Source of the DNA: Azotobacter beijerinckii
Lineage (GTDB): Bacteria > Pseudomonadota > Gammaproteobacteria > Pseudomonadales > Pseudomonadaceae
Direction: 5' to 3'
Assembly: GCF_900110885.1 (NCBI RefSeq)
Contig: NZ_FOFJ01000016.1
Coordinates: forward strand, 5,805-69,804
DNA length: 64,000 nucleotides
The notes beneath the pieces are model-generated. The model was not told the DNA's origin. It worked only from the letters and a program-made list of their open reading frames with translations, and ran no database searches. Position numbers and translations under genes: made by a program. Positions 35,193 through 44,101 of this stretch are shown here, piece after piece. Within the stretch, counting starts at the first letter, position 1. The number at the start of each line of letters is the position of its first letter.

Positions 35193-35213
35193 CTTCTTGC
35201 TCAAGGCCGTCAT

Positions 35214-36290
35214 GTGACCATCAAATTTCCCCCCGTCCCGGCAGGCCTGCTTGCCCGCTGCAAACCCTGGATTCTCAGCCCGCTGGCCGGTGCTCTCGGC
35301 GGCGGCCTCGCCCAACTGCTCGGCTGGCCGCTGCCCTGGATGATCGGCGCGCTGCTCGGCGTCGCGGCGCTGCGCTGCCTGGGCTGCCTGACCCTCCCCA
35401 TGCCCCATGGCATCAAGGTCGGCCAGTGGATCATAGCCACCGGGATCGGCCTGCACTTCAACCCGGCAGTGCTCGAGCAGATCCTCGCCCACCTCGGCCT
35501 GGTGCTGGTCGGCACCTTGCTGACCGTGCTCACCTGCGTCATTGGCATCGTCCTGCACCGGCGTCACGGGGAAAGCTTCGCCACCGCCTACTTCGCCAGC
35601 ATGCCCGGCGGCGCCAGCGAGATGGTCAACCTGGGCCGGCCGCATGGCGCCGAACTGCAGCACGTGGCCGCCAGCCACAGCCTGCGCATGATGCTGGTGC
35701 TGGTGGGCATCCCTGCCATCTACACCTGGCTGTTCGCCGGCGGGCAGGCGGCTACCGTCACCCACCTCTGCCCCGATGCCGGCTGGCTGGCTCTGCTGTT
35801 CGTCCTCGGCGGTCTGGTCGCGCTGGTCTTCCAGCGCTGGCGTTTCCCCAACGCCTGGCAACTCGGCGCCCTGCTGGTCAGCGGCCTGTTCAGCGTCACC
35901 TTCGACCTGCACATCGGCCTGCCGGACGGCGCCGGCGAAGTCGGCCAGTGGCTGCTGGGCAGCAGCCTGGGCTGCCATTTCGAGCGTTCGTTCTTCCGTC
36001 GCGCCCCGGCGTTCATGCTGCGCACCCTGCTGGCGACGGTCGCGGCAGTCCTTCTCGCGGTGCCGATCGCCCTCCTGATGAGCTGGGTTTCGGGCCTGGA
36101 CGCGCGGACGCTGGTGCTCGGCATGGTGCCCGGCGGCATCGCCGAGATGAGTCTCACCGCCGAGGCGCTGGGCTTGGTGGTGCCGCTGGTCACCGCGATG
36201 CAGGTGCTGCGCCTGCTGCTGGTACTGTTTTTGGCGAGGCCGGTGTTCCGCTTCTGCAGCGAGCGCCTGACAGTGGGAGAGGCGAGGTAG
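35214..36290 (+). CDS. AbrB-family membrane protein
   Basis: The 358-residue protein has about ten hydrophobic helices in two similar halves, with repeated GGxxEM motifs (MPGGASEMVNLG near 135 and VPGGIAEMSLTAEALG near 305). This is the AbrB/duplicated-membrane-protein family (PF05145). The molecular function is unsettled; members sit beside tricarboxylate transporters and may be carriers. Translation starts at GTG (35214). It is the last gene of the tricarboxylate cluster. Confidence 0.75.
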   Translation: MTIKFPPVPAGLLARCKPWILSPLAGALGGGLAQLLGWPLPWMIGALLGVAALRCLGCLTLPMPHGIKVGQWIIATGIGLHFNPAVLEQILAHLGLVLVGTLLTVLTCVIGIVLHRRHGESFATAYFASMPGGASEMVNLGRPHGAELQHVAASHSLRMMLVLVGIPAIYTWLFAGGQAATVTHLCPDAGWLALLFVLGGLVALVFQRWRFPNAWQLGALLVSGLFSVTFDLHIGLPDGAGEVGQWLLGSSLGCHFERSFFRRAPAFMLRTLLATVAAVLLAVPIALLMSWVSGLDARTLVLGMVPGGIAEMSLTAEALGLVVPLVTAMQVLRLLLVLFLARPVFRFCSERLTVGEAR

Positions 36291-36338
36291 CCGGGCTGCC
36301 GCTGCTCCTGTCATGTCCGGCGAGGGGCGTTGTGCTCG

Positions 36339-36370
36339 CAAGCCCGGAACGGTGCACCGTTCCGGGCTTG
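36339..36370. terminator. Perfect 32-bp palindrome between convergent operons
   Basis: The 16-bp arms are exactly complementary, without a loop. The palindrome lies between the AbrB-family stop and the end of the efflux operon. Its position suits a bidirectional terminator, although only short T-runs flank it. Confidence 0.55.
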
Positions 36371-36396
36371 CCGCGCCGCAGGCCGCGGGTCCGCGA

Positions 36397-37848
36397 TCAA
36401 TGGGGGGAGGAGGTGCCGTGCAGCCCGGACAGGGTCAGATCGGTGCCGGCTTTGGGGTCGGTGTTCACGTCGATGCCGCCGGCGGGCGGGGACTTGTCCA
36501 GGTGGCCGTATTGTAGGGTGCCGAAGGGCTGGATCTGCTCGGGCGTCGGCAGGGCGCTCCGCTCCCAGCCGCCGCCGAGCGCACGGATCAGTTCGGCCGA
36601 GGCTTGGAGCAGCTCCGTCTTGATCTGCACTTCCCGGCTGCGGGAGGTCAGGGTGTTCACCTGGGCCACGATCAGGTCGAGGCTGGTGTTGAGGCCGCCC
36701 TTGTACAGCTCCATGGTCATGTTCTGGGTCTGGCCCGCCGCGTCGACCGCCGCATGCTGGTTCTTGACCTCCTCGCCCAGGCGGCTCACCCGGCTCAGGC
36801 CGTCCTCGACTTCGCGGAAGGCGTTGAGGACCGTCGAGCGGTAGTTGTCGCCGGTCTCGCGGTACATCGACCAGGCTTTCTGCACCCCGGCCCGCCGCGC
36901 CCCGCCGGTGAAGAGCGGGAGTTCGATGGCCACCTCCGGCTTGAGGTCGGTCGCCTCGAGGGAGACGTTCGGATAGAAGGAGGCGCGCTGCACGCCGATG
37001 CTGCGGTTGGCCTCGGCCATCATGCGTTCGGCGCGGGCGATATCGGGTCGGCGCTGCAGCAGTTGCGAGGGGACGCTCACCGGCGTCTCCGGGACTTGCA
37101 TGCCCATGTTGCTGTCGACCGGCTCGATGTGGAATTCGCTCGGCGAGACGTTGGCGAGGATCGCGATGGCGTGCTCCATGACCTGGCGCTGGGCCTGGAT
37201 GTCGAGTTCCTCCGCCCGCGTGTTGTAGAGCAGCTCCTGGGCCCGCACGGCGTCGAGCTTGGGCGAGAGGAGGCCGGCCACGCGGGTTTGCACGATCTCC
37301 AGCGATTTCTCGTAGTGCGTGATCGACTGCCGGTAGTTCGCATCCTGGGCGTCGAGGCCGCGCAAGGCGAAATAGTCGTGGGCGATCTCGGCCTGCAGGC
37401 TCAGGCGCGCCGCCGCGTATTCGGCGGCGCGCTGCTGGGCGACGGCGGTTTGCGCTTTCGTTTCGTTGCGGATCGCCGACCAGATGTCCGGTTCCCAGGA
37501 CACCAGGCTGGCGGAGGCGCCGAAGCCGAGAATGGCCTGCGGCATGAGCTTGGAGCGGGCCTGCATCATCGTGTCGCGCGCCTGCTGGAAACGCTCGCCA
37601 GCGGCTTGCAGGTCGGCGTTGTTGGCGGTCGCCTGTTCCTCGATCCGGTCGAGGACCGGGTCCTTGTAAAGCTTCCACCAATCGCTCTGGACGACCTGGT
37701 CGGGGGCGCCGGACGGCGTTTTCCCGTTCCAGTTCGCCGGGACGACGAGTTCCGGGGGTTGATAGGTCGGGGCCAGGTCGCACGCCGACAGGGCCAGAAA
37801 CAGCGAAAGACCGGCGGAGCGCCCGACCGCACGCAAGAATCGCTTCAT
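36397..37848 (-). CDS. Outer-membrane efflux lipoprotein (NodT/OprM-like)
   Basis: The 483-residue protein has a lipoprotein signal (LFLALSACDLAPTYQPP, lipobox LSAC around residue 22) and two OEP repeats. PVSVPSQLLQRRPDIARAE at mid-protein is diagnostic for the NodT subfamily. It forms the trimeric exit duct of an RND pump. Its ATG overlaps the stop of the membrane-fusion gene (ATGA). It is the last gene of the operon. Confidence 0.9.
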   Translation of the reverse strand: MKRFLRAVGRSAGLSLFLALSACDLAPTYQPPELVVPANWNGKTPSGAPDQVVQSDWWKLYKDPVLDRIEEQATANNADLQAAGERFQQARDTMMQARSKLMPQAILGFGASASLVSWEPDIWSAIRNETKAQTAVAQQRAAEYAAARLSLQAEIAHDYFALRGLDAQDANYRQSITHYEKSLEIVQTRVAGLLSPKLDAVRAQELLYNTRAEELDIQAQRQVMEHAIAILANVSPSEFHIEPVDSNMGMQVPETPVSVPSQLLQRRPDIARAERMMAEANRSIGVQRASFYPNVSLEATDLKPEVAIELPLFTGGARRAGVQKAWSMYRETGDNYRSTVLNAFREVEDGLSRVSRLGEEVKNQHAAVDAAGQTQNMTMELYKGGLNTSLDLIVAQVNTLTSRSREVQIKTELLQASAELIRALGGGWERSALPTPEQIQPFGTLQYGHLDKSPPAGGIDVNTDPKAGTDLTLSGLHGTSSPH

Positions 37849-39107
37849 CGCTTCACCTCGCCGGCCGAGGATTGCAGGTTGGTTTCGGGCGTTTGCCGGT
37901 GGGGCGTCTCGCTCCCGGCCGCTTCGGCAGCGGGGGCGACATGGCTGTAGCCCGGGGTCGGCGGGACGAGTTCGACCTCCTCGCCCTCCATCAGCGCGGC
38001 GGGCGGGTTGTCGGCGATCCGGTCGCCCGCGGTGAGGCCGTCGGTGATCTGCACCTGTTCGCCGAGAATCTTGCCGGCGGTGACCGGCTTGTAATGGATG
38101 CGCTGGTCGGCCGTCACGGTCGCGACCTGCAGGCCGTTTTCCTCGAAGACCAGGGCGCTGGTCGGGATGGTCAGGATGCGATTGTCCGCCGGCGCCGTCA
38201 GCTTGACCGTGGCATAGGAGCCGGGCCACAGGCTGGCATCGCCGTTGTCGAGGGTGAACTCGGTGACGGCCGTGCGGGTGTTCGGATCGTAGCCCTTGGC
38301 GACCGTCAGGAAGTTCGCCGTGTAGTGGCGGTTGGGGTATTGCGTCACTTCGACGTCCGCGGTCAGGCCCGGCTTGAGCATGTAGGAGAACACCGCCGGG
38401 ACGGAGACGAACAGCCGCATGCTGTGGGTGTCGGCCACCGAGAACAGCTCCGTGGCGTCGCCGCTGGCGCCCAGGCTGCCGCCGCCTTCGTTGACCAGGT
38501 CGCCGACGTTGATCGAGCGCGAGGTCACCGTGCCGTCGAACGGCGCGACGATCTGCTTGAACTTCTGCAGCGCCTCGAAGCGCTTGACGTTCTGCTGCGC
38601 CGCCTCGTAGAGGGCCTTCTCGGATTGCGCGTTGGCCTCCTGCTCGGTGATCGACTGCTCCGACACCGCCTGGGAGTTGCGCAGCGCCACCCAGCGCTTG
38701 GCGGTGACCACCGCCAAGTTGTACTTGGCCTCCGCCGAGCGCAGGTCGGCCTTGGCCTGGGCGTATTCGGCATCGAGCGCCGGGGTGTTGATCTCGGCCA
38801 GCAGGTCGCCGGTCTTCACGTGGGCGCCGAAGTCCTTGTGCCACATCTTCACGTAGCCGGAGACCTGCGCGTAGATCGGCGCCTGGTACCAGGCGTCGAC
38901 CGATCCCGGCAGGGTGAGGTTTTCCTCGCTCGGCCCGGCCTGCGGGTTGACGACGGAAATCTTGGGAATCGCGCTTTCGAGGGTTTCCTCGCGCAGCGCT
39001 TCGGTATGCTGGACCCGGCTGTAGACCTGATAGCCGCTAATCCCGCCGATGGCTGCGACGACCGCGACAGCGAGGATCGCGCCGCCTTTGCTCTTACTCT
39101 TGCGCAT
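37845..39107 (-). CDS. RND efflux membrane-fusion protein
   Basis: The 420-residue protein has an N-terminal membrane anchor (about 10-28), a split lipoyl domain (QVSGYVKMWHKDFGAHVKTG and IVAPFDGTVTSRSINVGDLV), a helical hairpin between its halves and a beta-barrel domain. It links the inner-membrane pump with the outer-membrane duct. The start overlaps the pump stop as TGATG. The C-terminal 35 residues are a low-complexity extension. Confidence 0.9.
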   Translation of the reverse strand: MRKSKSKGGAILAVAVVAAIGGISGYQVYSRVQHTEALREETLESAIPKISVVNPQAGPSEENLTLPGSVDAWYQAPIYAQVSGYVKMWHKDFGAHVKTGDLLAEINTPALDAEYAQAKADLRSAEAKYNLAVVTAKRWVALRNSQAVSEQSITEQEANAQSEKALYEAAQQNVKRFEALQKFKQIVAPFDGTVTSRSINVGDLVNEGGGSLGASGDATELFSVADTHSMRLFVSVPAVFSYMLKPGLTADVEVTQYPNRHYTANFLTVAKGYDPNTRTAVTEFTLDNGDASLWPGSYATVKLTAPADNRILTIPTSALVFEENGLQVATVTADQRIHYKPVTAGKILGEQVQITDGLTAGDRIADNPPAALMEGEEVELVPPTPGYSHVAPAAEAAGSETPHRQTPETNLQSSAGEVKR

Positions 39108-42100
39108 CAGGCGTTCTCCTTCTTGCGGTTTTTCCGGTAGTAAACGATGGCATAGACGCAGGGCACGAATAGCAGGGTGGAAATGGTGGCGACCGTCAGA
39201 CCGCCGATCACGGCCCGGCCGAGCGGTGCGTTCTGGGAGTTGCTGATGGACATGGGCACCATGCCGATGATCATCGCCGCGGCGGTCATGATGACCGGGC
39301 GAATCCGCCCGTAGCCGGCCTCGATGGCCGCCCGGATGGCATCGCCGTGCACCTCCAGCCGTTCGCGGGCGAAGGACACCACCAGGATCGAGTTCGCCGT
39401 CGCCGTGCCCATGCACATGATGGCGCCGGTCAGCGCCGGTATGGACAGGTTGGTCCCGGTGAGGAACAGGCCCCAGGCGATCCCCGCCAGCGCGCCCGGC
39501 AGGGCGGTGATGATGATGAACGGGTCCAGCCAGGACTGGAAATTCACCACGATCAGCAGGTAGATCAGCACGATCGAGATCGCCAGGCCGACGACCAGCT
39601 GGCCGTAGGAGCTGGCCATGGTTTCCGTCTGGCCGCGGATGTCGATGGCCGACCCTGGCGGCAACTCGTGTTCCAGGGAGGCGATGGCTTGCTCGACGTC
39701 CGCCGTCACGCCGCCGAGATCGCGTCCTTCGTTGGAGACATAGATGTCGAAGAGCGGGATCAGGTTGTAGTGCGAGACCTGGCCCGGCGTGCCTTTGGTG
39801 GTGAGCGTGCTCATGCTGCCGAGGAACTGGGTCGGCTTGCCGTCCGGGTTGCCGTCGCCGTTGCCGAGCGGGGTGGTCAGCAGGTCGTTGACGCTGGTGA
39901 GCTGCTCCTGCGGGGTATAGATGTTGATCGGATAGGACAGGCCGTTTTCCGGGTTCAGCCAGTAACTCTGGTGGACCTGCTGGCTGCCGGACAGGGTGAT
40001 CAGTTCGTTGTTGGCCAGATCCTCTTCGGTGGTGTCGCTGCTCAGACCCAGGGTCCGGTTGCCGTTGACCAGGATGGTCGGGGTGCGCATGGTCTGCTGG
40101 ATGTTGACGTCGGAGGCACCGGTGATCTTCTTCAGCTTGTCCTCGAGCTTGAGCGCGAACTCGTAGTTCTTCTGCGCGTCGAGGCCGGAAATCTGCACGT
40201 CGATCGGCGCCGGAGAGCCGAAGTTGAGGATCTTGGCGGTGAGGTCGGCAGGCTGGAAGGTGAAGACCGTGCCGGGGAATTTCTTCGCCAGGCCGTCGCG
40301 CAGAATGGCGCGGAAATCCCACACGGGGGCGGTTTCGTTCTTCAGCGAGATGGTCAGGTCGCAGTCTTGCGTGCCGATGGTCGGCGTCGGGATGAACGCC
40401 AGGTTGTGCGGGCCGACCGGCAGACCGCAGTTGTTGACGATTTCCTCGACCTGGCCCGGCAGCAGGCGCTCGATTTCCCGGTTGACCAGGGTCACGATCC
40501 GGCCGGTCACTTCGATCCGCGTACCGAGCGGCGCCCGCATGTGCAGTTGCAGGGTGCCCGATTTGATTTCCGGGAAGAAATCGCGGCCGCTGAAGTAGAA
40601 CAGGCCGGTCGAGGCCACGGCTAGGATCAGGAAGCTGAGGACGAAGCCGGCGCGGTGCGCGATGGCTTTTTCCAGCAGGTCGCGATAGCCCTCGCGGAAG
40701 TTCGAGAAGCCCCGTTCGAAGCCTTTCTGGAAGCGCCCGAAGAGGCCCGGCGGCTTGCCGCCGTGACCCTGGGCCGGCGTGTGCGGGTGGTTCTGTGCGG
40801 CATCCCGTTTCTCCAGCTGCAGCTGCCGATGGTGTTCCTCGTTGAACTTCGCCTCTTCCGCGGCATCCAGTACCGCCGCCTCGTGCGGATGGTGCGGCGC
40901 ATGCGGATGCCCGGCCGGCGCGTGGTGGGCATGCCCGGCGAGCAGGTACTTGGCCATGGTCGGTACCAGGGTCCGCGACAGGACGAAGGAGGCGAGCATG
41001 GCGAAGATGATGGCTTCGGCCATCGGCATGAACAGCCAGCCGGACACGCCTTCGAGGGTGAACAGCGGGAACCAGACGATGCAGATGCAGAGGGTCGCGA
41101 CGAGGGTCGGAATGACGATCTGGTTGGCCGCATCGATGATCGCCGTCTCGATGTCCTTGCCCATCTCCAGGTGGGTGTCGACGTTCTCGATCATCACCGT
41201 CGCGTCGTCGACAAGGATGCCGACGGCCAGCGCCAACCCTCCGAGCGTCATGACGTTGATGGTCTGGCCCGCCCAGCCGAGGCCGATGATCGAGCAGAGA
41301 ATGGCCAGCGGAATCGAGGTGGCGATGATCACCGTGGCGCGCCAGGAGCCGAGGAACAGCAGGACCACGATCCCGGTCAGCGCGGCGGCGGTGACCATCT
41401 CGTGCACCACGTCCTTGATCGAGTCCTTCACGAAGGTCGAGGCGTCGTTCATCAGACTGACATGGACGTCCGGCGGCAGGATCTTCTGCAGCTTCGGCAT
41501 CAGGTCCTTGACCCCCTGGACCACGTCGAGGGTCGAGGCCTCGCCGCTCTTCATGATGACCACCAGCACGGCCTGCTTGCCCTTGACCAGCACGGAGTTG
41601 GTCTGCGGCGGCCCGGAGAGGGACACGTGGGCGATGTCGCGCAGGTGAATGTAGGCGTTGCCGATCTTCTTGATCGGCAGGTCGTCGAAGTGGTCGATGG
41701 CCATCGGAATCGCGTTGGTCTGCACCATCCAGTCCTTGGCGCCGATCTTCTGGTCGCCGGCCGGCAGCACGATGCTCTGCTTCTCCAGGGCCTTCTCGAC
41801 GTCCACGCCCGACAGGTGATGGGCCAGCAGCTGTTGCTGCTTGAGGTTGATCAGCAGGAACGGCGGCTTGCCGCCATAGGGGTGAGGAACGATGGCGCCC
41901 GGCACCGTCACCACGAACGGCCGGATACGCGCGAAGGCGAGGTTGTAGAGATCCGCCGGGGTGCGCGAGTCGGAGGTCACCTGCATGGTCAGCACCGGCA
42001 CCGACGACGCCTCCAGGCGCATGATCATCGGCGGCGAGATGCCCGGCGGCAGCTGCGGGATGACCGTCTGGGAAATCGAGGCGACATCCGCTTCGGCCGG

Positions 42101-42412
42101 GCCCAGATCGGTACCGGGGTGGAAGTAGATGTTGGTGATCGAACTCCCGTAGTAGGACGTGCTTTCGATGTGCTCGATACCTTCCACCGTGGAGGTCACG
42201 GCTTGTTCGTAGTAGCGCACGATGCGTCCGCCGACGTCTTCCGGCATCAGGCCGGAATAGGTCCAGACGACGGAGATCACCGGGACCCTGATGTTGGGAA
42301 ATACGTCCGTCGGGGTGTGGAAAACCGAGCGGATACCGAACAGCAAGATGAGCAAGGCGAGGACCACGAACGTATAGGGTCTTCGCAGAGCGGTAATGAC
42401 AATCGCATTCAT
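39107..42412 (-). CDS. RND efflux pump with His-rich central loop
   Basis: The 1101-residue inner-membrane transporter has 12 helices and two large periplasmic loops. The TM4 region GILVDDATVMIENVD carries the paired Asp residues of the proton relay. It is most like AcrB/MexB-related HAE pumps by motif. The loop between TM6 and TM7 (about 485-560) is unusually long and holds a His-rich run at about 492-512. The start is at 42412 (MNAIVITALRRPYTF); the upstream frame is not conserved. It is the first gene of the three-gene efflux operon; no regulator gene is adjacent. Confidence 0.9.
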   Translation of the reverse strand: MNAIVITALRRPYTFVVLALLILLFGIRSVFHTPTDVFPNIRVPVISVVWTYSGLMPEDVGGRIVRYYEQAVTSTVEGIEHIESTSYYGSSITNIYFHPGTDLGPAEADVASISQTVIPQLPPGISPPMIMRLEASSVPVLTMQVTSDSRTPADLYNLAFARIRPFVVTVPGAIVPHPYGGKPPFLLINLKQQQLLAHHLSGVDVEKALEKQSIVLPAGDQKIGAKDWMVQTNAIPMAIDHFDDLPIKKIGNAYIHLRDIAHVSLSGPPQTNSVLVKGKQAVLVVIMKSGEASTLDVVQGVKDLMPKLQKILPPDVHVSLMNDASTFVKDSIKDVVHEMVTAAALTGIVVLLFLGSWRATVIIATSIPLAILCSIIGLGWAGQTINVMTLGGLALAVGILVDDATVMIENVDTHLEMGKDIETAIIDAANQIVIPTLVATLCICIVWFPLFTLEGVSGWLFMPMAEAIIFAMLASFVLSRTLVPTMAKYLLAGHAHHAPAGHPHAPHHPHEAAVLDAAEEAKFNEEHHRQLQLEKRDAAQNHPHTPAQGHGGKPPGLFGRFQKGFERGFSNFREGYRDLLEKAIAHRAGFVLSFLILAVASTGLFYFSGRDFFPEIKSGTLQLHMRAPLGTRIEVTGRIVTLVNREIERLLPGQVEEIVNNCGLPVGPHNLAFIPTPTIGTQDCDLTISLKNETAPVWDFRAILRDGLAKKFPGTVFTFQPADLTAKILNFGSPAPIDVQISGLDAQKNYEFALKLEDKLKKITGASDVNIQQTMRTPTILVNGNRTLGLSSDTTEEDLANNELITLSGSQQVHQSYWLNPENGLSYPINIYTPQEQLTSVNDLLTTPLGNGDGNPDGKPTQFLGSMSTLTTKGTPGQVSHYNLIPLFDIYVSNEGRDLGGVTADVEQAIASLEHELPPGSAIDIRGQTETMASSYGQLVVGLAISIVLIYLLIVVNFQSWLDPFIIITALPGALAGIAWGLFLTGTNLSIPALTGAIMCMGTATANSILVVSFARERLEVHGDAIRAAIEAGYGRIRPVIMTAAAMIIGMVPMSISNSQNAPLGRAVIGGLTVATISTLLFVPCVYAIVYYRKNRKKENA

Positions 42413-42860
42413 GTAGACAGACGTCCTGGCAATGAAAGGACAGGTGAGCGCCCGAGTGTCGGCCCGGCCCGGGCCATGTCGACGAGCAGTCTTTCTCGTC
42501 CCTGAGACAGGTGCGATCCGCACGGTGCGGTGTGCACAGGCGTGCAGAGATACAGGATGACGACACGCTTAGCAACAATTTGAAATAAGTTTTTATAGTG
42601 TAAATTTTATGTAAATGATAAATTAAAAAAATTTTTTACACGTTTTTTGACAATCTTCGCGTGAAGATCGCAGGCACGATGCGCCCGGAGGTTTCCGGCG
42701 GGGCCGGGACGATTTCATGGGTCTGGAGATGACGGGTCGATGCGCGAGAGGCGGCTCCGGGTCGCCCGGTGGAGGGGGTGGGATGGCCCCGTTGACGGGC
42801 GTGGCCCGCCGGTATCGTGACCTGCGGGGGCAGCAGCCGGCCCCCCCCGTGACGGGCCGC
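42413..42860. other. Gene-free region upstream of the efflux operon, with AT-rich core
   Basis: The stretch 42570-42660 is extremely AT-rich compared with its GC-rich surroundings. The rest (42665-42860) is GC-rich and shows no gene. The AT-rich block may be a silencer-protein target and contains a promoter candidate. Confidence 0.5.
42592..42621 (-). promoter_or_regulatory. Candidate promoter of the RND efflux operon
   Basis: Read on the minus strand, TTATCA (42616-42621) and TATAAA (42592-42597) are separated by 18 bp, about 180 bp before the pump start. A duplicated TTTACA word lies inside the spacer. This is based on pattern only. Confidence 0.35.
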
Positions 42861-43475
42861 TTATCGGGCTTGTTCCAGCAGCCTCATGCCGTCCGGCCGC
42901 AGCTCGCCCTCGGGGGAGACATGCCGGTACAGCGTCTGGCGGGTAATGCCGAGTTCCTTGCAGAGGTCCGACACCTTGGTTCTGGGCTCGCCCATGGCGG
43001 CCATCGCCAGGCGCAGCTTGGCGGCGGTCAGCTTGAACGGCCGTCCGCCTTTGCGGCCGCGCGTTCGCGCCGAGGCCGGTCCGGGCGCTGTTCGCTCGGC
43101 AGTTGGCTCCCGCTCGAACTCGGCCAGCGCGGCGAAGATGCCGGACACCAGGTTCCCCGCCTGGGTGGTGTCGATGGCCGCACCGTGGCCGGCCAGCACC
43201 TTCAGCCCGACGCCGCGCGCGATCAGCTCGTGCACGGTGCCGATCAGGTGGCGCAGGTCCTGGCCGAGGCGGTCGAGCTTCCATACCACCAGGATGTCGC
43301 CTTGGCGCAGGGCTTTCAGGCAGGCGGCCAGGCCGGGTCGCGCATCCTGGCGCCCCGCAGCGCGGTCTTCGTAGCAATGGGTCTCCGGCACTCCGGCGGC
43401 GACCAGGGCGTCGCGCTGCGGGGCGGTCGTCTGGGCGTCGTCTGTCTCGGAGGCTCGCATGTAGCCGATCAGCAT
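42861..43475 (-). CDS. Serine recombinase (resolvase/invertase family)
   Basis: The 204-residue protein has a catalytic domain starting MLIGYMRASETDDAQ, with the nucleophile Ser at about residue 10. DRAAGRQDARPGL, GDILVVWKLDRLGQDLRHLI and a C-terminal Hin-like HTH (KVSDLCKELGITRQTLYRHV) follow. The start at 43475 is supported by AGGTGA. No transposase or inverted-repeat transposon end is visible nearby, so it is an orphan resolvase or invertase. AT-rich DNA flanks it on both sides. Confidence 0.85.
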   Translation of the reverse strand: MLIGYMRASETDDAQTTAPQRDALVAAGVPETHCYEDRAAGRQDARPGLAACLKALRQGDILVVWKLDRLGQDLRHLIGTVHELIARGVGLKVLAGHGAAIDTTQAGNLVSGIFAALAEFEREPTAERTAPGPASARTRGRKGGRPFKLTAAKLRLAMAAMGEPRTKVSDLCKELGITRQTLYRHVSPEGELRPDGMRLLEQAR

Positions 43476-44101
43476 CTTTTCACCTGTCATCTGTGCATCG
43501 ACTGCGTGACGGCCTGCGGAGCGGGGCTTGTCACCAAAATGTCATTTAACAAGTTGTTTTCACCAATGCGCCGAAAGGTATTTGCTTAGCAAGCTAATTG
43601 CAAGATCGAAATGTTCGCTCGATGTCCATAGGGATGCTGGCGGTATTTTGTAAGTGATTATTGCTGCATGGCCCGAGGGACTTCCCCGTCCGTCGTTCAT
43701 CGCGCGGCCGCGCCCTGACTTCCTTCCTTGAAAGCCTGCCGAAAGCTTGCGTGGCTAGGATGTGCCGCGAGGCACACCACCGCAGGCCATCCGGGCCGAT
43801 CCGGCACGCCTCCCTCAGGAAATCCTACGCAGTGGTAGCGATTTCCCTACAACAACAAAGGAAGCCACTGTATGCCGTGCATGTCGCCCGTCGTTCCCCC
43901 GCCCGCTGCCGCTGCCCCCGGCGTTTCGTCCGTGCGACGAGGTTGCCCCGTCGACGGTTCGTAGTCGTCCCGGCTGCCGCCTTTCGACCCACTGCCGATC
44001 CCTTTTGCACGCTGTGTCCGGCCGGTCCGGTGCGCCCCCGTATGGCCTTTGCCAGGCCGGGCACCGCCAGCGCAGCGCGTCATCCATCCAGGAGATACAA
44101 C
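43476..44101. other. Gene-free region between the recombinase and the second porin
   Basis: No gene is supported. The left third (43530-43640) is AT-rich and carries several short dyads (ACAAGTTGT; GCTTAGCAAGC) that could form a recombinase crossover site. The remainder carries the porin promoter. AGGAG lies 7 bases before the porin start. Confidence 0.4.

Noticed and set aside
39107..42412. CzcA-type heavy-metal RND pump, suggested by the His-rich loop
   Set aside because: The TM4 motif GILVDDATVMIEN is the HAE-type double-Asp form and the partner lipoprotein is of NodT type. The metal role is kept only as a hypothesis.
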